Assembly (NCBI GenBank): GCA_030696455.1
Contig: JAUYSH010000071.1
Coordinates: 1-34,575, forward strand
Direction of reading: 5' to 3'
Length of the DNA: 34,575 bases
Source: Elusimicrobiota bacterium
GTDB lineage: Bacteria; Elusimicrobiota; Elusimicrobia; UBA1565; UBA9628
The translations under genes were made by a program, and so were the position numbers. The notes beneath the pieces were generated by a model. It was not told where the DNA came from, made no database searches, and saw nothing but the letters and a program-made list of their open reading frames with translations. Below are positions 14,949 to 22,871 of this stretch, in pieces; within the stretch, counting starts at the first letter, position 1; every line of letters begins with the position of its first letter.

Positions 14949-15620
14949 ATGAAAACCCTCGAGCTCGCCGTCCTCGCCGCGCTGATGACCGCGGCCGTCC
15001 CCCTGCTCGCCGCCCCGCGGCGGTGCTCGAGCGGCCTGCCGCCCGCCCTCTCGGGCGACCTGTTCGCCCCGGTCGAATGCTCCACGGCGACCAAGCCCGC
15101 GGCCCTGCTCCCCGGCCTGCCCGTCGTGCGGGAGGGCAAGGACGTCAAGACCGATCTCAAGGAGCTCGAGGGACGCTGGGAGGGCTCGCTCATCCACGCC
15201 CTCGGCCGCTACGCGGTCCTGCTGACGGTCAAGACCGGCTGGACCGGCAGGGCCGAGCTGACCTTGGATATCAAGGAACTGCAGTTCCGCGAGCGCCTGA
15301 CCGACCGCCTGTCGCTCGTCCCGGGCAAGCCCAAAGGCGTGTACGAGGCCGAGCTGACCTCGAGCGCGGCGCCCGAGGCTTCTTTGAAGGGCGGAGCGAT
15401 CCTCGGCGCCGCCGTCCCGCCCGAGGCCGCGTCGCCCGGCTCCTCCCCCCCCGCCGACCGCCAGGCGGAGCTCACCTTCGCCAACGGCGCGCTCCACCGG
15501 GTCTACTTCGCCGTCAAGGACAAGGCCGTGCTGCGAGTGCGCGCCTTCTCCGCCATCCCGGGCGCGCCGCTGCAGAAGTTCGAAGTCGAGCTGACGAAGA
15601 CGAAGCGCGAATCGCTTTGA
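14949..15620 (+). CDS. Exported protein of unknown function
   Basis: The 223-residue product has a signal peptide (MKTLELAVLAALMTAAVPLLAA) and a mature region with no recognised domain. A beta-rich pattern is visible: LEGRWEGSLIHALGRYAVLLTVKTG, RAELTLDIKELQFRE, GVYEAELTS, and later RQAELTFANGALHRVYFAVKDKAVLRVRAFS, suggesting a lipocalin-like or beta-sandwich fold with a proline-rich insert near residues 160-180; this is only a pattern judgement. ATG 14949 is used because the longer frame starting at 14913 would begin inside the tRNA. The gene starts only 11 bases after the tRNA, and its stop overlaps the TTG start of the next gene. Confidence 0.75.
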   Translation: MKTLELAVLAALMTAAVPLLAAPRRCSSGLPPALSGDLFAPVECSTATKPAALLPGLPVVREGKDVKTDLKELEGRWEGSLIHALGRYAVLLTVKTGWTGRAELTLDIKELQFRERLTDRLSLVPGKPKGVYEAELTSSAAPEASLKGGAILGAAVPPEAASPGSSPPADRQAELTFANGALHRVYFAVKDKAVLRVRAFSAIPGAPLQKFEVELTKTKRESL

Positions 15621-16492
15621 AGCTCCCCGCCCCGCTCGCCGCCGCGCTGCTGCTGGCCGCGTTCGCCGACCCGCTCCCGGCGGCCGAGCCCGCCGCCCCC
15701 CCGCCGGGCTGCACCGCGCAGCGCGTCGATCTGCCCGGCTGCCGCATCGTCAGCTACTACGGAAACCCCCTCTCGAAGCGGATGGGCATACTCGGGGAGA
15801 TCCCCGTCGACGAGATGCTCGAGCGCCTCGAGGCGCAGGCCGAGGAGTGGCGCCGGGCGGACCCCGCGACCCCGGTCCTGCCCGCCCTCGAGCTGGTGGC
15901 GACGGTCGCCTCCACGGAGCCGGGCCCGTCGGGGCTGTACCGCAACCGCATGCCCGACGCCCTCATCGAGAAGGTCGTCGGCTGGGCCGCGCGCAAGAAC
16001 TGGCTCGTGATCCTCGACGTGCAGGTCGGCCACTCGACGGTCCGCGCGGAGGTCGAGCGCTTGGAGCCGTTCCTGTCGCGCCCGCACGTGCACCTGGCCC
16101 TCGACCCGGAGTTCGACATGCCGCGCGGCGTGGCTCCGGGCCGGAGGATCGGCTCGAGCGACGGCGAGGACGTCAACGTCGCGTCCATCCTCCTCTCGAC
16201 GATCGCGGCCCGGGGCGCGCTGCCTCCGAAGCTGCTGCTCGTGCACCGCTTCACCATGCCGATGCTCAAGCGCTACAAGCGCATCCGGCTCGACCCCCGG
16301 GTGAACATCGTCGTGGTCATGGACGGCTTCGGCTTGCCCGCGCTCAAGCGCAAGGTCTACCGCCTCACCGTCGCCAACGAGCCCGTGCAGCACGCGGGCC
16401 TCAAGCTGTTCTACAAGAACGACAAGCCGCTGATGACCCCCGAGGAAATCCTCCGCCTCGAGCCGGTGCCGCTCGTGATCATCTACCAGTAG
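15617..16492 (+). CDS. Conserved exported protein, probably TIM-barrel-like, unknown function
   Basis: No ATG fits; TTG at 15617 overlaps the previous TGA (TTGA) and starts a clear signal peptide (KLPAPLAAALLLAAFADPLPAA), giving 291 residues. The mature protein has alternating strand and helix segments typical of a barrel: CRIVSYYGNPLSKRMGILGE, PALELVATVASTEPG, WLVILDVQVGHSTVRAEV, HVHLALDPEFDMPRG, KLLLVHRFTMPMLKRY, VNIVVVMDGFGLPALK and AGLKLFYKNDKPLMTPEEIL. From memory, similar lipoproteins of unknown function occur in actinobacteria and Chloroflexi; the conserved acidic residues (LALDPEFD, MDGFG) suggest a hydrolase or a degenerate glycosidase, but no function can be stated. It is translationally coupled to the exported protein upstream. 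Confidence 0.75.
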   Translation: MKLPAPLAAALLLAAFADPLPAAEPAAPPPGCTAQRVDLPGCRIVSYYGNPLSKRMGILGEIPVDEMLERLEAQAEEWRRADPATPVLPALELVATVASTEPGPSGLYRNRMPDALIEKVVGWAARKNWLVILDVQVGHSTVRAEVERLEPFLSRPHVHLALDPEFDMPRGVAPGRRIGSSDGEDVNVASILLSTIAARGALPPKLLLVHRFTMPMLKRYKRIRLDPRVNIVVVMDGFGLPALKRKVYRLTVANEPVQHAGLKLFYKNDKPLMTPEEILRLEPVPLVIIYQ

Positions 16493-16494
16493 CG

Positions 16495-17220
16495 CTAGCG
16501 CGCCAGCGCCGAGGCGAAGACGAACTGAACGCCTTCTTTTTCATGCTTCGGCATCTCCTCCTTGAGGCAGTCGAGGGTCGTCCGGTAGTAGTGATGGCCG
16601 ATGGCGATGGCCGAGCCCCTCTTGCGCGCGAGCGCGACGGCCTGGCGGAGCATCTTCGCGCAAAAGGCCTGCGTGTGCAGCTCGGCCGTGTCGAGGAAGA
16701 CGTTGTTCGACGCCGAGGGGATGCCGGCCGCCGCCGCCTCGGCGTGGGCGACGCTCGTCTTCGAGACTGCGGAATCGAGGAAATAGAGCCCGGTCGGCTT
16801 GAGCTGGGCCATGAACGCGTTCATCAAGGGACGGTTCTTGGTCGCTTTATAGGACCGGTGATTATTGAGGCCTTTGGCGTTCGGAATCTGCTTCATGGCC
16901 TTGTCGAGGAGCGCGGCGGTCTTGAGCGCGTCTTCAGGGTCGACGGCATCCTTGGCGATCTTCAGGGATTGAAAAGGATCGAAGGGGTAATGGATCATGA
17001 GCTCCTTCGAGGGCGCGGCCGAGACGAGCGGCGAGACCTTCTTCGTGCGCGGCGACTCGGGCATCACGGCGAACGTCAGCCGCCACGGAAGGGCCAGCCA
17101 CTCCTCGTCGGGAGGAGTCTTCTTGTAGTTGAGCCCGAAATCGTCGATCACCACCGCGACCCGCGGCGCCGCCCCCGCGGGGCCGGCGAACAGAAAAACG
17201 GCAAAAAGATATTTATTCAT
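16495..17220 (-). CDS. Divergent polysaccharide deacetylase family protein (YibQ-like)
   Basis: The 241-residue protein has a signal peptide (MNKYLFAVFLFAGPAGA) and then the PF04748 pattern: PRVAVVIDDFGLN, LTFAVMPESPRTKK, ELMIHYPFDPF, GLNNHRSYKATKNRPLMNAFM, GLYFLDSAVSKTSVAHAEAAAAGIPSASNNVFLDT and SAIAIGHHY. These carry the conserved Asp pair (IDD), the His of the first HYPF and the NNH-S motif of the divergent deacetylases, which are thought to act on cell-envelope polysaccharides in the periplasm. The ATG at 17220 overlaps the end of the ABC permease gene by eight bases, so it is the last gene of the minus-strand operon. It ends two bases from the convergent TIM-barrel-like gene. Confidence 0.9.
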   Translation of the reverse strand: MNKYLFAVFLFAGPAGAAPRVAVVIDDFGLNYKKTPPDEEWLALPWRLTFAVMPESPRTKKVSPLVSAAPSKELMIHYPFDPFQSLKIAKDAVDPEDALKTAALLDKAMKQIPNAKGLNNHRSYKATKNRPLMNAFMAQLKPTGLYFLDSAVSKTSVAHAEAAAAGIPSASNNVFLDTAELHTQAFCAKMLRQAVALARKRGSAIAIGHHYYRTTLDCLKEEMPKHEKEGVQFVFASALAR

Positions 17221-18868
17221 GATTCTCCAGCGCCCGGCGTCCGAGGGTCCATGGTAAAATCATAGCGACGGCGTTGAGCGCCAGCCACCCCGCGCCGGAG
17301 TACAGCGCGACGCGCGAGCTCCAGACGCCCGTGCCGAAGCGCTCGGCGAAGTGCATCTGCATGGGGGCGGCGAGCACGGCGATGGTGAAGCCGACGTAGA
17401 ACAGACAGGCGGCCATGTAGACGAAGCCGCCGACCGACGACTCGATCTGATGGATGTTCTCGACGGTGAAGTTCGGGAACAAGGCGCCGAAGCCCACGCC
17501 CATCACGCAGATCGCCAGGCCGACGGTCAGCAGGGCGCCCAGGGTCAGCCGCGAGGTGAAGGCGTCCGCCGCGAGAATCCAGTTCGTCATCAGCGCCAAG
17601 GTCGCCGCGATGGACAGGATCGGGATCGCGGAGAAGAGAAGCTTCTCGCGCATGATCATCCCGACGTCGATGGGCGCGCTGCGCAGCACCCACCAGGACT
17701 TCCCCTCGAGGCTGATCGCCGGGAAGGTGAAGCGCAGGCCCAGCGCCGCGAGGACGAACCCGGCCGTTCCGACGTTCAGGAAGGAAACCAGGCTTTTCAG
17801 CTCGGCCGAGTCGAGCGGCAGGCGTTGGATGCTGAAAAGGTAGACGAACACCAGGCCGATGATCAGAAGAATCTGGGACCAGTGCTTAACATCTCGAAAG
17901 AAGGTCGTTCGTTCCTTCCAGAGAAGAATCGCCGCGGAACGAGTTCCCAAAATCCGTTGTTCAGGCAGGATTTTGAATCCATGCGTTCGTTTGCGCAGAG
18001 CTCCTTCCTGCGCTCCGCTGTAGCCGATGAAGTACACCTTCCCGGCCAAGGCGACCAATAGACCGTAAACGATGAATGCCGCCGCCCACAACCCCAGCAC
18101 CCTGGCGGCGTATCCGCGCCATGCGCCTTCGGCGGCCATGCGCAAAGCCTCGGCGAGCCACCACGACGGCAGGTACGGCGCCGTCGGGGCCTGGAGGAAG
18201 TTCAGGTACTCGGCGACGACCTTGAGGGCGTCCGGACGGATGAGCTTCTCGGGCTCGGCGAAGCGGACCAGGCCGTAGACGACCGTGAGGGACAGGCTGG
18301 AGAAAACCCAGACCACGTCGCGGGTGCGCGACGAAGGAAACAGATAAAGGAGAAGCAAGGTGAAGCCGATGCCGAAGGACGCCGCCAGCAGAAGGAAGGG
18401 CGGGAAGGCGGCGAGAAACGCGGCGAAGTAGACCGGGCCGAGGCCCTGTACGCGCATGATCGCGGCGATGTACGGAATCAGGATGAGGCCGATCATCCAG
18501 GAGGCGAAGAAGGCGCTTTCGAGGGACTTGTCGAGGAACACGGAGCGCAGGCTCACCGGCGCCTTCATGAGGAATTTCAGGTCGTAGGAGTAGAACAAGG
18601 TCGTCAGCGCCGTCAGCAGGCTCGAGACGACGACCATCGATAGGGTCATCAGCAGCAGCATCGCCGTGAGCTTCCAGGTCAGGAGCAGGCCGATCAGCTC
18701 GATCGTCGACAGGTACTTGAGGAGGCGGAAGAAACCGTAGTGGAGGCCGAACAAAAGTCCGAAGCCCGCGGCGCCGAACGCCGCGTTGCGGGCCCACTCG
18801 TAGGCGGTCCAATGCCCGATGGTGTTGGTGAAGGTGCGTGCCCGCCGGCGCAGGAGCGTGCCGAGCAT
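17213..18868 (-). CDS. Putative ABC exporter permease
   Basis: The 551-residue protein is strongly hydrophobic with about twelve predicted membrane segments, among them FLLLAASFGIGFTLLLLYLF, AAILLWKERTTFFRD (the start of the second half) and IVYGLLVALAGKVYFIGY. Its layout resembles the putative ABC exporter family seen beside single ABC ATPases. The start ATG at 18868 directly follows the TAG of the ATPase (TAG then ATG with no gap), so the two are expressed together and presumably form one transporter. The substrate is unknown; the co-transcribed polysaccharide deacetylase suggests an envelope-related one, which is only contextual. Confidence 0.85.
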   Translation of the reverse strand: MLGTLLRRRARTFTNTIGHWTAYEWARNAAFGAAGFGLLFGLHYGFFRLLKYLSTIELIGLLLTWKLTAMLLLMTLSMVVVSSLLTALTTLFYSYDLKFLMKAPVSLRSVFLDKSLESAFFASWMIGLILIPYIAAIMRVQGLGPVYFAAFLAAFPPFLLLAASFGIGFTLLLLYLFPSSRTRDVVWVFSSLSLTVVYGLVRFAEPEKLIRPDALKVVAEYLNFLQAPTAPYLPSWWLAEALRMAAEGAWRGYAARVLGLWAAAFIVYGLLVALAGKVYFIGYSGAQEGALRKRTHGFKILPEQRILGTRSAAILLWKERTTFFRDVKHWSQILLIIGLVFVYLFSIQRLPLDSAELKSLVSFLNVGTAGFVLAALGLRFTFPAISLEGKSWWVLRSAPIDVGMIMREKLLFSAIPILSIAATLALMTNWILAADAFTSRLTLGALLTVGLAICVMGVGFGALFPNFTVENIHQIESSVGGFVYMAACLFYVGFTIAVLAAPMQMHFAERFGTGVWSSRVALYSGAGWLALNAVAMILPWTLGRRALENHE

Positions 18869-19623
<755 letters not shown>

Positions 19624-19627
<4 letters not shown>

Positions 19628-20574
19628 GCCGCGACGACGCGCCGGGCCTTGAGGAACTCGTCGGCGCGAGGAACCGCCATGCGCTCCGCGAGATCGTGGA
19701 AGCGCTCGTCGATCGCTTCGCGGTCTAATCCTTCGATATTCTTCGTCGAGAAGTCCTGGACGTTGAACGAGGCCATGGTCGTGCCGTAGGCCATCGCGCG
19801 CTTGAGGTGCGCCACGTCCATATAGGAGCGAGAGGCCGCGAGGTAGCCGAGGAAGCCGCCCGCGAACGTGTCGCCCGCGCCCGTCGGGTCCTTGATGCGC
19901 GCCAGCGGGAACGCGGGGAAGACGAAGAACTTGGAGCCGACCTTCATGAGCGCCCCGTGCTCGCCCTTCTTGATGACGACGACCGAAGGGCCCCAGTCGG
20001 CGAGGACCTCGGCCGCCTGCAGCGCGTTCGGCGCGCCGGTCAGCCGCATCGCTTCCTGGTCGTTGGAGAAGAAGATGTCGACCTTGGCCAGCAGCCTCTT
20101 GATCGCCGCGGGCTTGGACTCGATCCAGTAGTTCATCGTGTCGCAGGCGACGAGCGCGGGGGTCTTCATCTGCGCCAGCACCTCGGCCTGCAGCTCCGGA
20201 TCGATGTTGGCGAGGAAGATCACGGGCGCCTTGCGCTGGGACTCGGAGAGGACCGGCTTGAAATTCTTGAAAACGTTGAGGCAAGTGGCCAAGGTCTCGG
20301 CGACGGCCGTATCTTTCCCGTACTTGCCCGACCAGCGGAAGGTCTTGCCCTTCGCGGCCTTGAGGCCCTCGAGGTCCACGCCGCGGCGCTTGAGCGTGCG
20401 GCGGTGCTCATCCGGGAAGTCCGACCCGACGACGCCGACGAGGCCGACCTCGGTGAAATAGCTCGCGGCGAGCGCGAAATAGGTGGCCGAGCCGCCGAGG
20501 GCCTCGACGGACTTGCCCGCGGTGGTCTTGACGGAGTCGAGCGCGACGGAGCCGACGACGAGGATGTCGCTCAC
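19624..20574 (-). CDS. PfkB-family sugar/nucleoside kinase
   Basis: The 316-residue product has the ribokinase fold: an N-terminal GSVALD and GGSATYFALAASYFTEVGLVGVVGSDFP motif, the FLANIDPELQ region, substrate-binding helices (DTMNYWIESK, NDQEAMRLTG), VVIKKGEHGALM, and the C-terminal anion-hole signature DPTGAGDTFAGGFLGYLA with the catalytic Asp. The substrate cannot be read from sequence; sequences of this type are usually annotated only as PfkB-family carbohydrate kinase. The GTG start at 20574 lies three bases after the stop of the SurA_N protein gene, and its own stop overlaps the ABC ATPase start. A functional link with those genes is not evident. Confidence 0.93.
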
Positions 20575-20577
20575 GGG

Positions 20578-21288
20578 CTAGGCCCCCCCGTCCACGCGGT
20601 CCATCCAGATCTGATGCTCGACCCGGGCGGAGAGCTGCTTGAGGCAGTGGTTGATCAGCTCGACGGCGCGCTGCTGCTGCAGGTTCTGGGCGACCGCCGC
20701 CTTCGTGACCTTGGCGGCGTCCTTCTTGGGCGCCGTCTTCAGGACCGCCGCGTAGGCGGCGTCCACCTCGGCCGGCGGCAGCTTCGACATGCGGTAGATC
20801 AGCTGCTTGAGGCGGCCGCTCTTGATGGCCTTGCGGCGCGAGCGCTCGTACTCCTGGGGATTCTCGCGGAAGATCGCGCGCACCTGCCGGAAGTAGAGCT
20901 CCTGGTCGAACCGGCCCTCGCGCTGGAACGCCGGCGTCGCGCGGATGTCGCGAGAGAGTTCGTCGTTGGTGACCTTCAGGCCGAGCTCGTCGGCCTTGAG
21001 CGCCATCATCTCCTCGATCATCATGTCGTTGAGCATCTCGCGCTTAAGCCGCGACATCATCGCGTCGTCGACCTCGGTGCCCTTCTCGCGCAGGGCCTCG
21101 GCGTACTGGTTGACGCGGATGAGCAGCCGCTGGGCCGGGATCTTGGTGGCGCCGATGCGGGCCACGGCGCCGTCGGTGTCGCGGCTCGTGAAGTAAAAGC
21201 CGCCGAGGCCGACGAAGCTGCCGGAAAGGAAAACCGAGATGGTCGCGACGAAGATGCTTTTGCGGTGCTTGCGCAGAAATGAGATCAT
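20578..21288 (-). CDS. SurA_N-like membrane-anchored chaperone-type protein without rotamase domain
   Basis: The 236-residue protein has a basic start, one membrane segment (IFVATISVFLSGSFVGLGGFYF, about residues 12-33) and a periplasmic region similar to the SurA/PpiD N-terminal domain: VARIGATKIPAQRLLIRVNQYAEALREKG, then LKREMLNDMMIEEMMALKADELGLKVTNDELSRDI, with FQREGRFDQELYFRQV. No parvulin rotamase domain follows, so it is likely a chaperone-type or vestigial PpiD-like protein rather than an isomerase. A good Shine-Dalgarno site (AAGGAG, five bases before ATG 21288) and a distant -10 (TAAGAT) make it the first gene of the kinase-ABC operon. Confidence 0.85.
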   Translation of the reverse strand: MISFLRKHRKSIFVATISVFLSGSFVGLGGFYFTSRDTDGAVARIGATKIPAQRLLIRVNQYAEALREKGTEVDDAMMSRLKREMLNDMMIEEMMALKADELGLKVTNDELSRDIRATPAFQREGRFDQELYFRQVRAIFRENPQEYERSRRKAIKSGRLKQLIYRMSKLPPAEVDAAYAAVLKTAPKKDAAKVTKAAVAQNLQQQRAVELINHCLKQLSARVEHQIWMDRVDGGA

Positions 21289-21321
21289 GGGACTCCTTGG
21301 TTTTGGGAGGGGCCGGGATTT

Positions 21322-21327
21322 ATCTTA
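21322..21327 (-). promoter_or_regulatory. Possible -10 element for the SurA_N-like operon
   Basis: TAAGAT lies 33 bases before the ATG at 21288, leaving a leader that carries the AAGGAG Shine-Dalgarno site. No clear -35 is seen. It overlaps the space just after the bactofilin stop. Confidence 0.35.
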
Positions 21328-21331
21328 ACAT

Positions 21332-21754
21332 CTAGGAAACGGTGTCCGCCGCCGGGGCGACGTCGGGCTCGGACCGCGCGCGGCGACGGCGGGGCTTACC
21401 GTCCTCGGAGCCCATCGAGCAGGCGCCCTCATAGTGCGCCCCTTCGTCGATCTTGAGCTTCAAAGTGCGGATATCCCCCGTCACGCGCCCGCCGGCAAGG
21501 ATCTCAAGTGAGCGCGCCGCGACGATGTCGCCCAGGACCTCGCCGGCGACCACGACCGTCTCGGCGGCGAGGTTCCCGGTCACCCGGCCCTTCGCGCCGA
21601 TCTCGACGTCCACCGCGTCGGAGATGTCGCCCTCGAAGGCGCCCTCGACGCGCAGGGAGCCCTTGACCACGAGCGAACCGTGGAAGAAGGCGTCCTCGCT
21701 GATCAAGGTCATGCCTTCGCGCGCGTCGCCGCGCCCGGCCTTCTCGCCGAACAT
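21332..21754 (-). CDS. Bactofilin
   Basis: The 140-residue protein has the DUF583 right-handed beta-helix pattern: MTLISEDAFFHGSLVVKGSLRVEGAFEGDISDAVDVEIGAKGRVTGNLAAETVVVAGEVLGDIVAARSLEILAGGRVTGDI, with repeated V-G-V-G turns at about five-residue steps, and a disordered basic C-terminus (PRRRRARSEP). Bactofilins polymerise into cytoskeletal filaments that position cell-wall enzymes. The ATG overlaps the M23 peptidase stop (ATGA), so the two are translationally coupled. The pairing with an M23 endopeptidase matches the known bactofilin-peptidase cell-shape modules, such as CcmA in Helicobacter. Confidence 0.93.
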   Translation of the reverse strand: MFGEKAGRGDAREGMTLISEDAFFHGSLVVKGSLRVEGAFEGDISDAVDVEIGAKGRVTGNLAAETVVVAGEVLGDIVAARSLEILAGGRVTGDIRTLKLKIDEGAHYEGACSMGSEDGKPRRRRARSEPDVAPAADTVS

Positions 21755-22752
21755 CAGGAGCGGGCCTTCGCGCCGCGCGGCGCGTAGCCGAGCAGATCGG
21801 GTCCGGAGCGGACCTTCAGGTAGGTCATCGGATTGACGGGACGGCCCTGGCGCCACACCTCGTAATGCAGGTGGGCGCCGGTCGAGCGGCCGGTGGTGCC
21901 CATGTAGCCGAGAATCTGGCCGCGCATGACGCGCTCCCCGGCCTTCACGAGGGTCTTCGAGGTGTGCCCGTATAAGGTGCTCAAGCCGTAGCCGTGGTCG
22001 ATGACGACCATGTTGCCGTAGCCGTGGGACCAGCCCGAGAAGCGGACCGTGCCGTCGGCGGTCGCGTGGACCAAGGTATCGGCGGCGTCGGCGATATCGA
22101 TGCCCGCGTGGAACTCGCCGTTGTCGCCGGAGTCGCTGCGGCCCTCGCCGCGGCGCATGGGGGAGAAGCGATAGCCGAACAGCGAGGTGAGGGTGCCCGT
22201 CGCGGGCCACAGGCTCGGCGTCGCGTTGCGCAGGCTCTTCTGATTGCCCACGTACCAGCCGATCTCCTGGAAGCTGGCGAGGCGCCTCTCCGCGTCCCGG
22301 CGGATGCGCTCGATCTCGCGATGCCAATCGGCCTGCCGGATATCCGCGGCGCCTCCGTTGAGGAGCCTTCCCAGGCTCAGCCGGTCGGCCAAGGTCGGGC
22401 CGCCGACGCCGGTGGCCGCTTCGATCGGATCCCGGGCATTCGCCATCGTGAGCAGGCCGCGCAGCTGGCGGTCGGTGCCGCGGGCCTGGTCGAGCACGAG
22501 CCGCGCGCGGTCCATCTCCTGGGCCAGGCGGGTCATCTTGGTCAGCATGACCTGGTTGTCGGCCTTGGTGATCCAGTAATCGACGTGACGGCCGGCCACG
22601 ATGCCCGCCCCGATGGTCATCGCCGACCAGAGGCCCAGCCAGAACAGGAAAAAGGCCGTGGAGCACTGCCAGCGCCAGGGTTTCATCTGGGTCTGGGGGA
22701 TGATGAGCACCGTGAGGCGGCGTGCGAGGACGTTGTAGATTTTCTTGCGCAT
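21754..22752 (-). CDS. M23 (LytM-like) peptidoglycan endopeptidase with N-terminal membrane anchor
   Basis: The 332-residue protein starts in the cytoplasm, crosses the membrane once (CSTAFFLFWLGLWSAMTIGAGIVAG, about residues 31-55), has a coiled-coil-like region (about 60-180), then an M23 domain. The zinc-binding motifs are intact: HAGIDIAD (HxxxD, about residue 212) and HLHYE (HxH, about residue 295), with GYRFSPMRRGEG and VIDHGYGLSTLYGH. It is predicted to cleave peptidoglycan cross-links. An in-frame ATG at 22806 lies upstream of the TTGACA/TATAAC promoter, so ATG 22752 is the start; GGAAG ahead of it serves as a weak Shine-Dalgarno. It is coupled to bactofilin, which likely localises it. 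Confidence 0.94.
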   Translation of the reverse strand: MRKKIYNVLARRLTVLIIPQTQMKPWRWQCSTAFFLFWLGLWSAMTIGAGIVAGRHVDYWITKADNQVMLTKMTRLAQEMDRARLVLDQARGTDRQLRGLLTMANARDPIEAATGVGGPTLADRLSLGRLLNGGAADIRQADWHREIERIRRDAERRLASFQEIGWYVGNQKSLRNATPSLWPATGTLTSLFGYRFSPMRRGEGRSDSGDNGEFHAGIDIADAADTLVHATADGTVRFSGWSHGYGNMVVIDHGYGLSTLYGHTSKTLVKAGERVMRGQILGYMGTTGRSTGAHLHYEVWRQGRPVNPMTYLKVRSGPDLLGYAPRGAKARS

Positions 22753-22774
22753 GCGGGGTTCTTCCGTCGGTGAT

Positions 22775-22803
22775 GTTATAACAGACTGATCCCTGCCTGT
22801 CAA
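22775..22803 (-). promoter_or_regulatory. Near-consensus sigma70 promoter of the M23-bactofilin operon
   Basis: On the minus strand TTGACA (22803-22798) and TATAAC (22780-22775) are separated by exactly 17 bases. The predicted start gives a leader of about 17 bases before ATG 22752. It is divergent from the promoter of the HD protein gene, whose -35 lies 33 bases away. Confidence 0.8.
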
Positions 22804-22815
22804 CAAAATCTTGTT
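22802..22815. repeat. Short palindrome between divergent promoters
   Basis: AACAA and TTGTT are inverted copies around AATC. They touch the -35 of the M23 promoter and lie between the two -35 elements, a position suited to an operator. Weak evidence. Confidence 0.3.
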
Positions 22816-22836
22816 AAAACTGTCGCGCTCCCCCCC

Positions 22837-22865
22837 TTGACAGGTCCAGGAGGCGGGCTTACACT
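22837..22865 (+). promoter_or_regulatory. Promoter of the HD protein gene
   Basis: TTGACA (22837-22842) and TACACT (22860-22865) are separated by 17 bases. The -10 ends six bases before ATG 22872, so the predicted transcript begins at the ATG itself. A purine-rich GGAGG lies within the spacer and would not be transcribed. Confidence 0.75.
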
Positions 22866-22871
22866 CCAGGC

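Noticed and set aside
22806-22806. Longer start for the M23 peptidase at 22806
   Set aside because: It lies upstream of the TTGACA element of its own promoter and adds no conserved residues.
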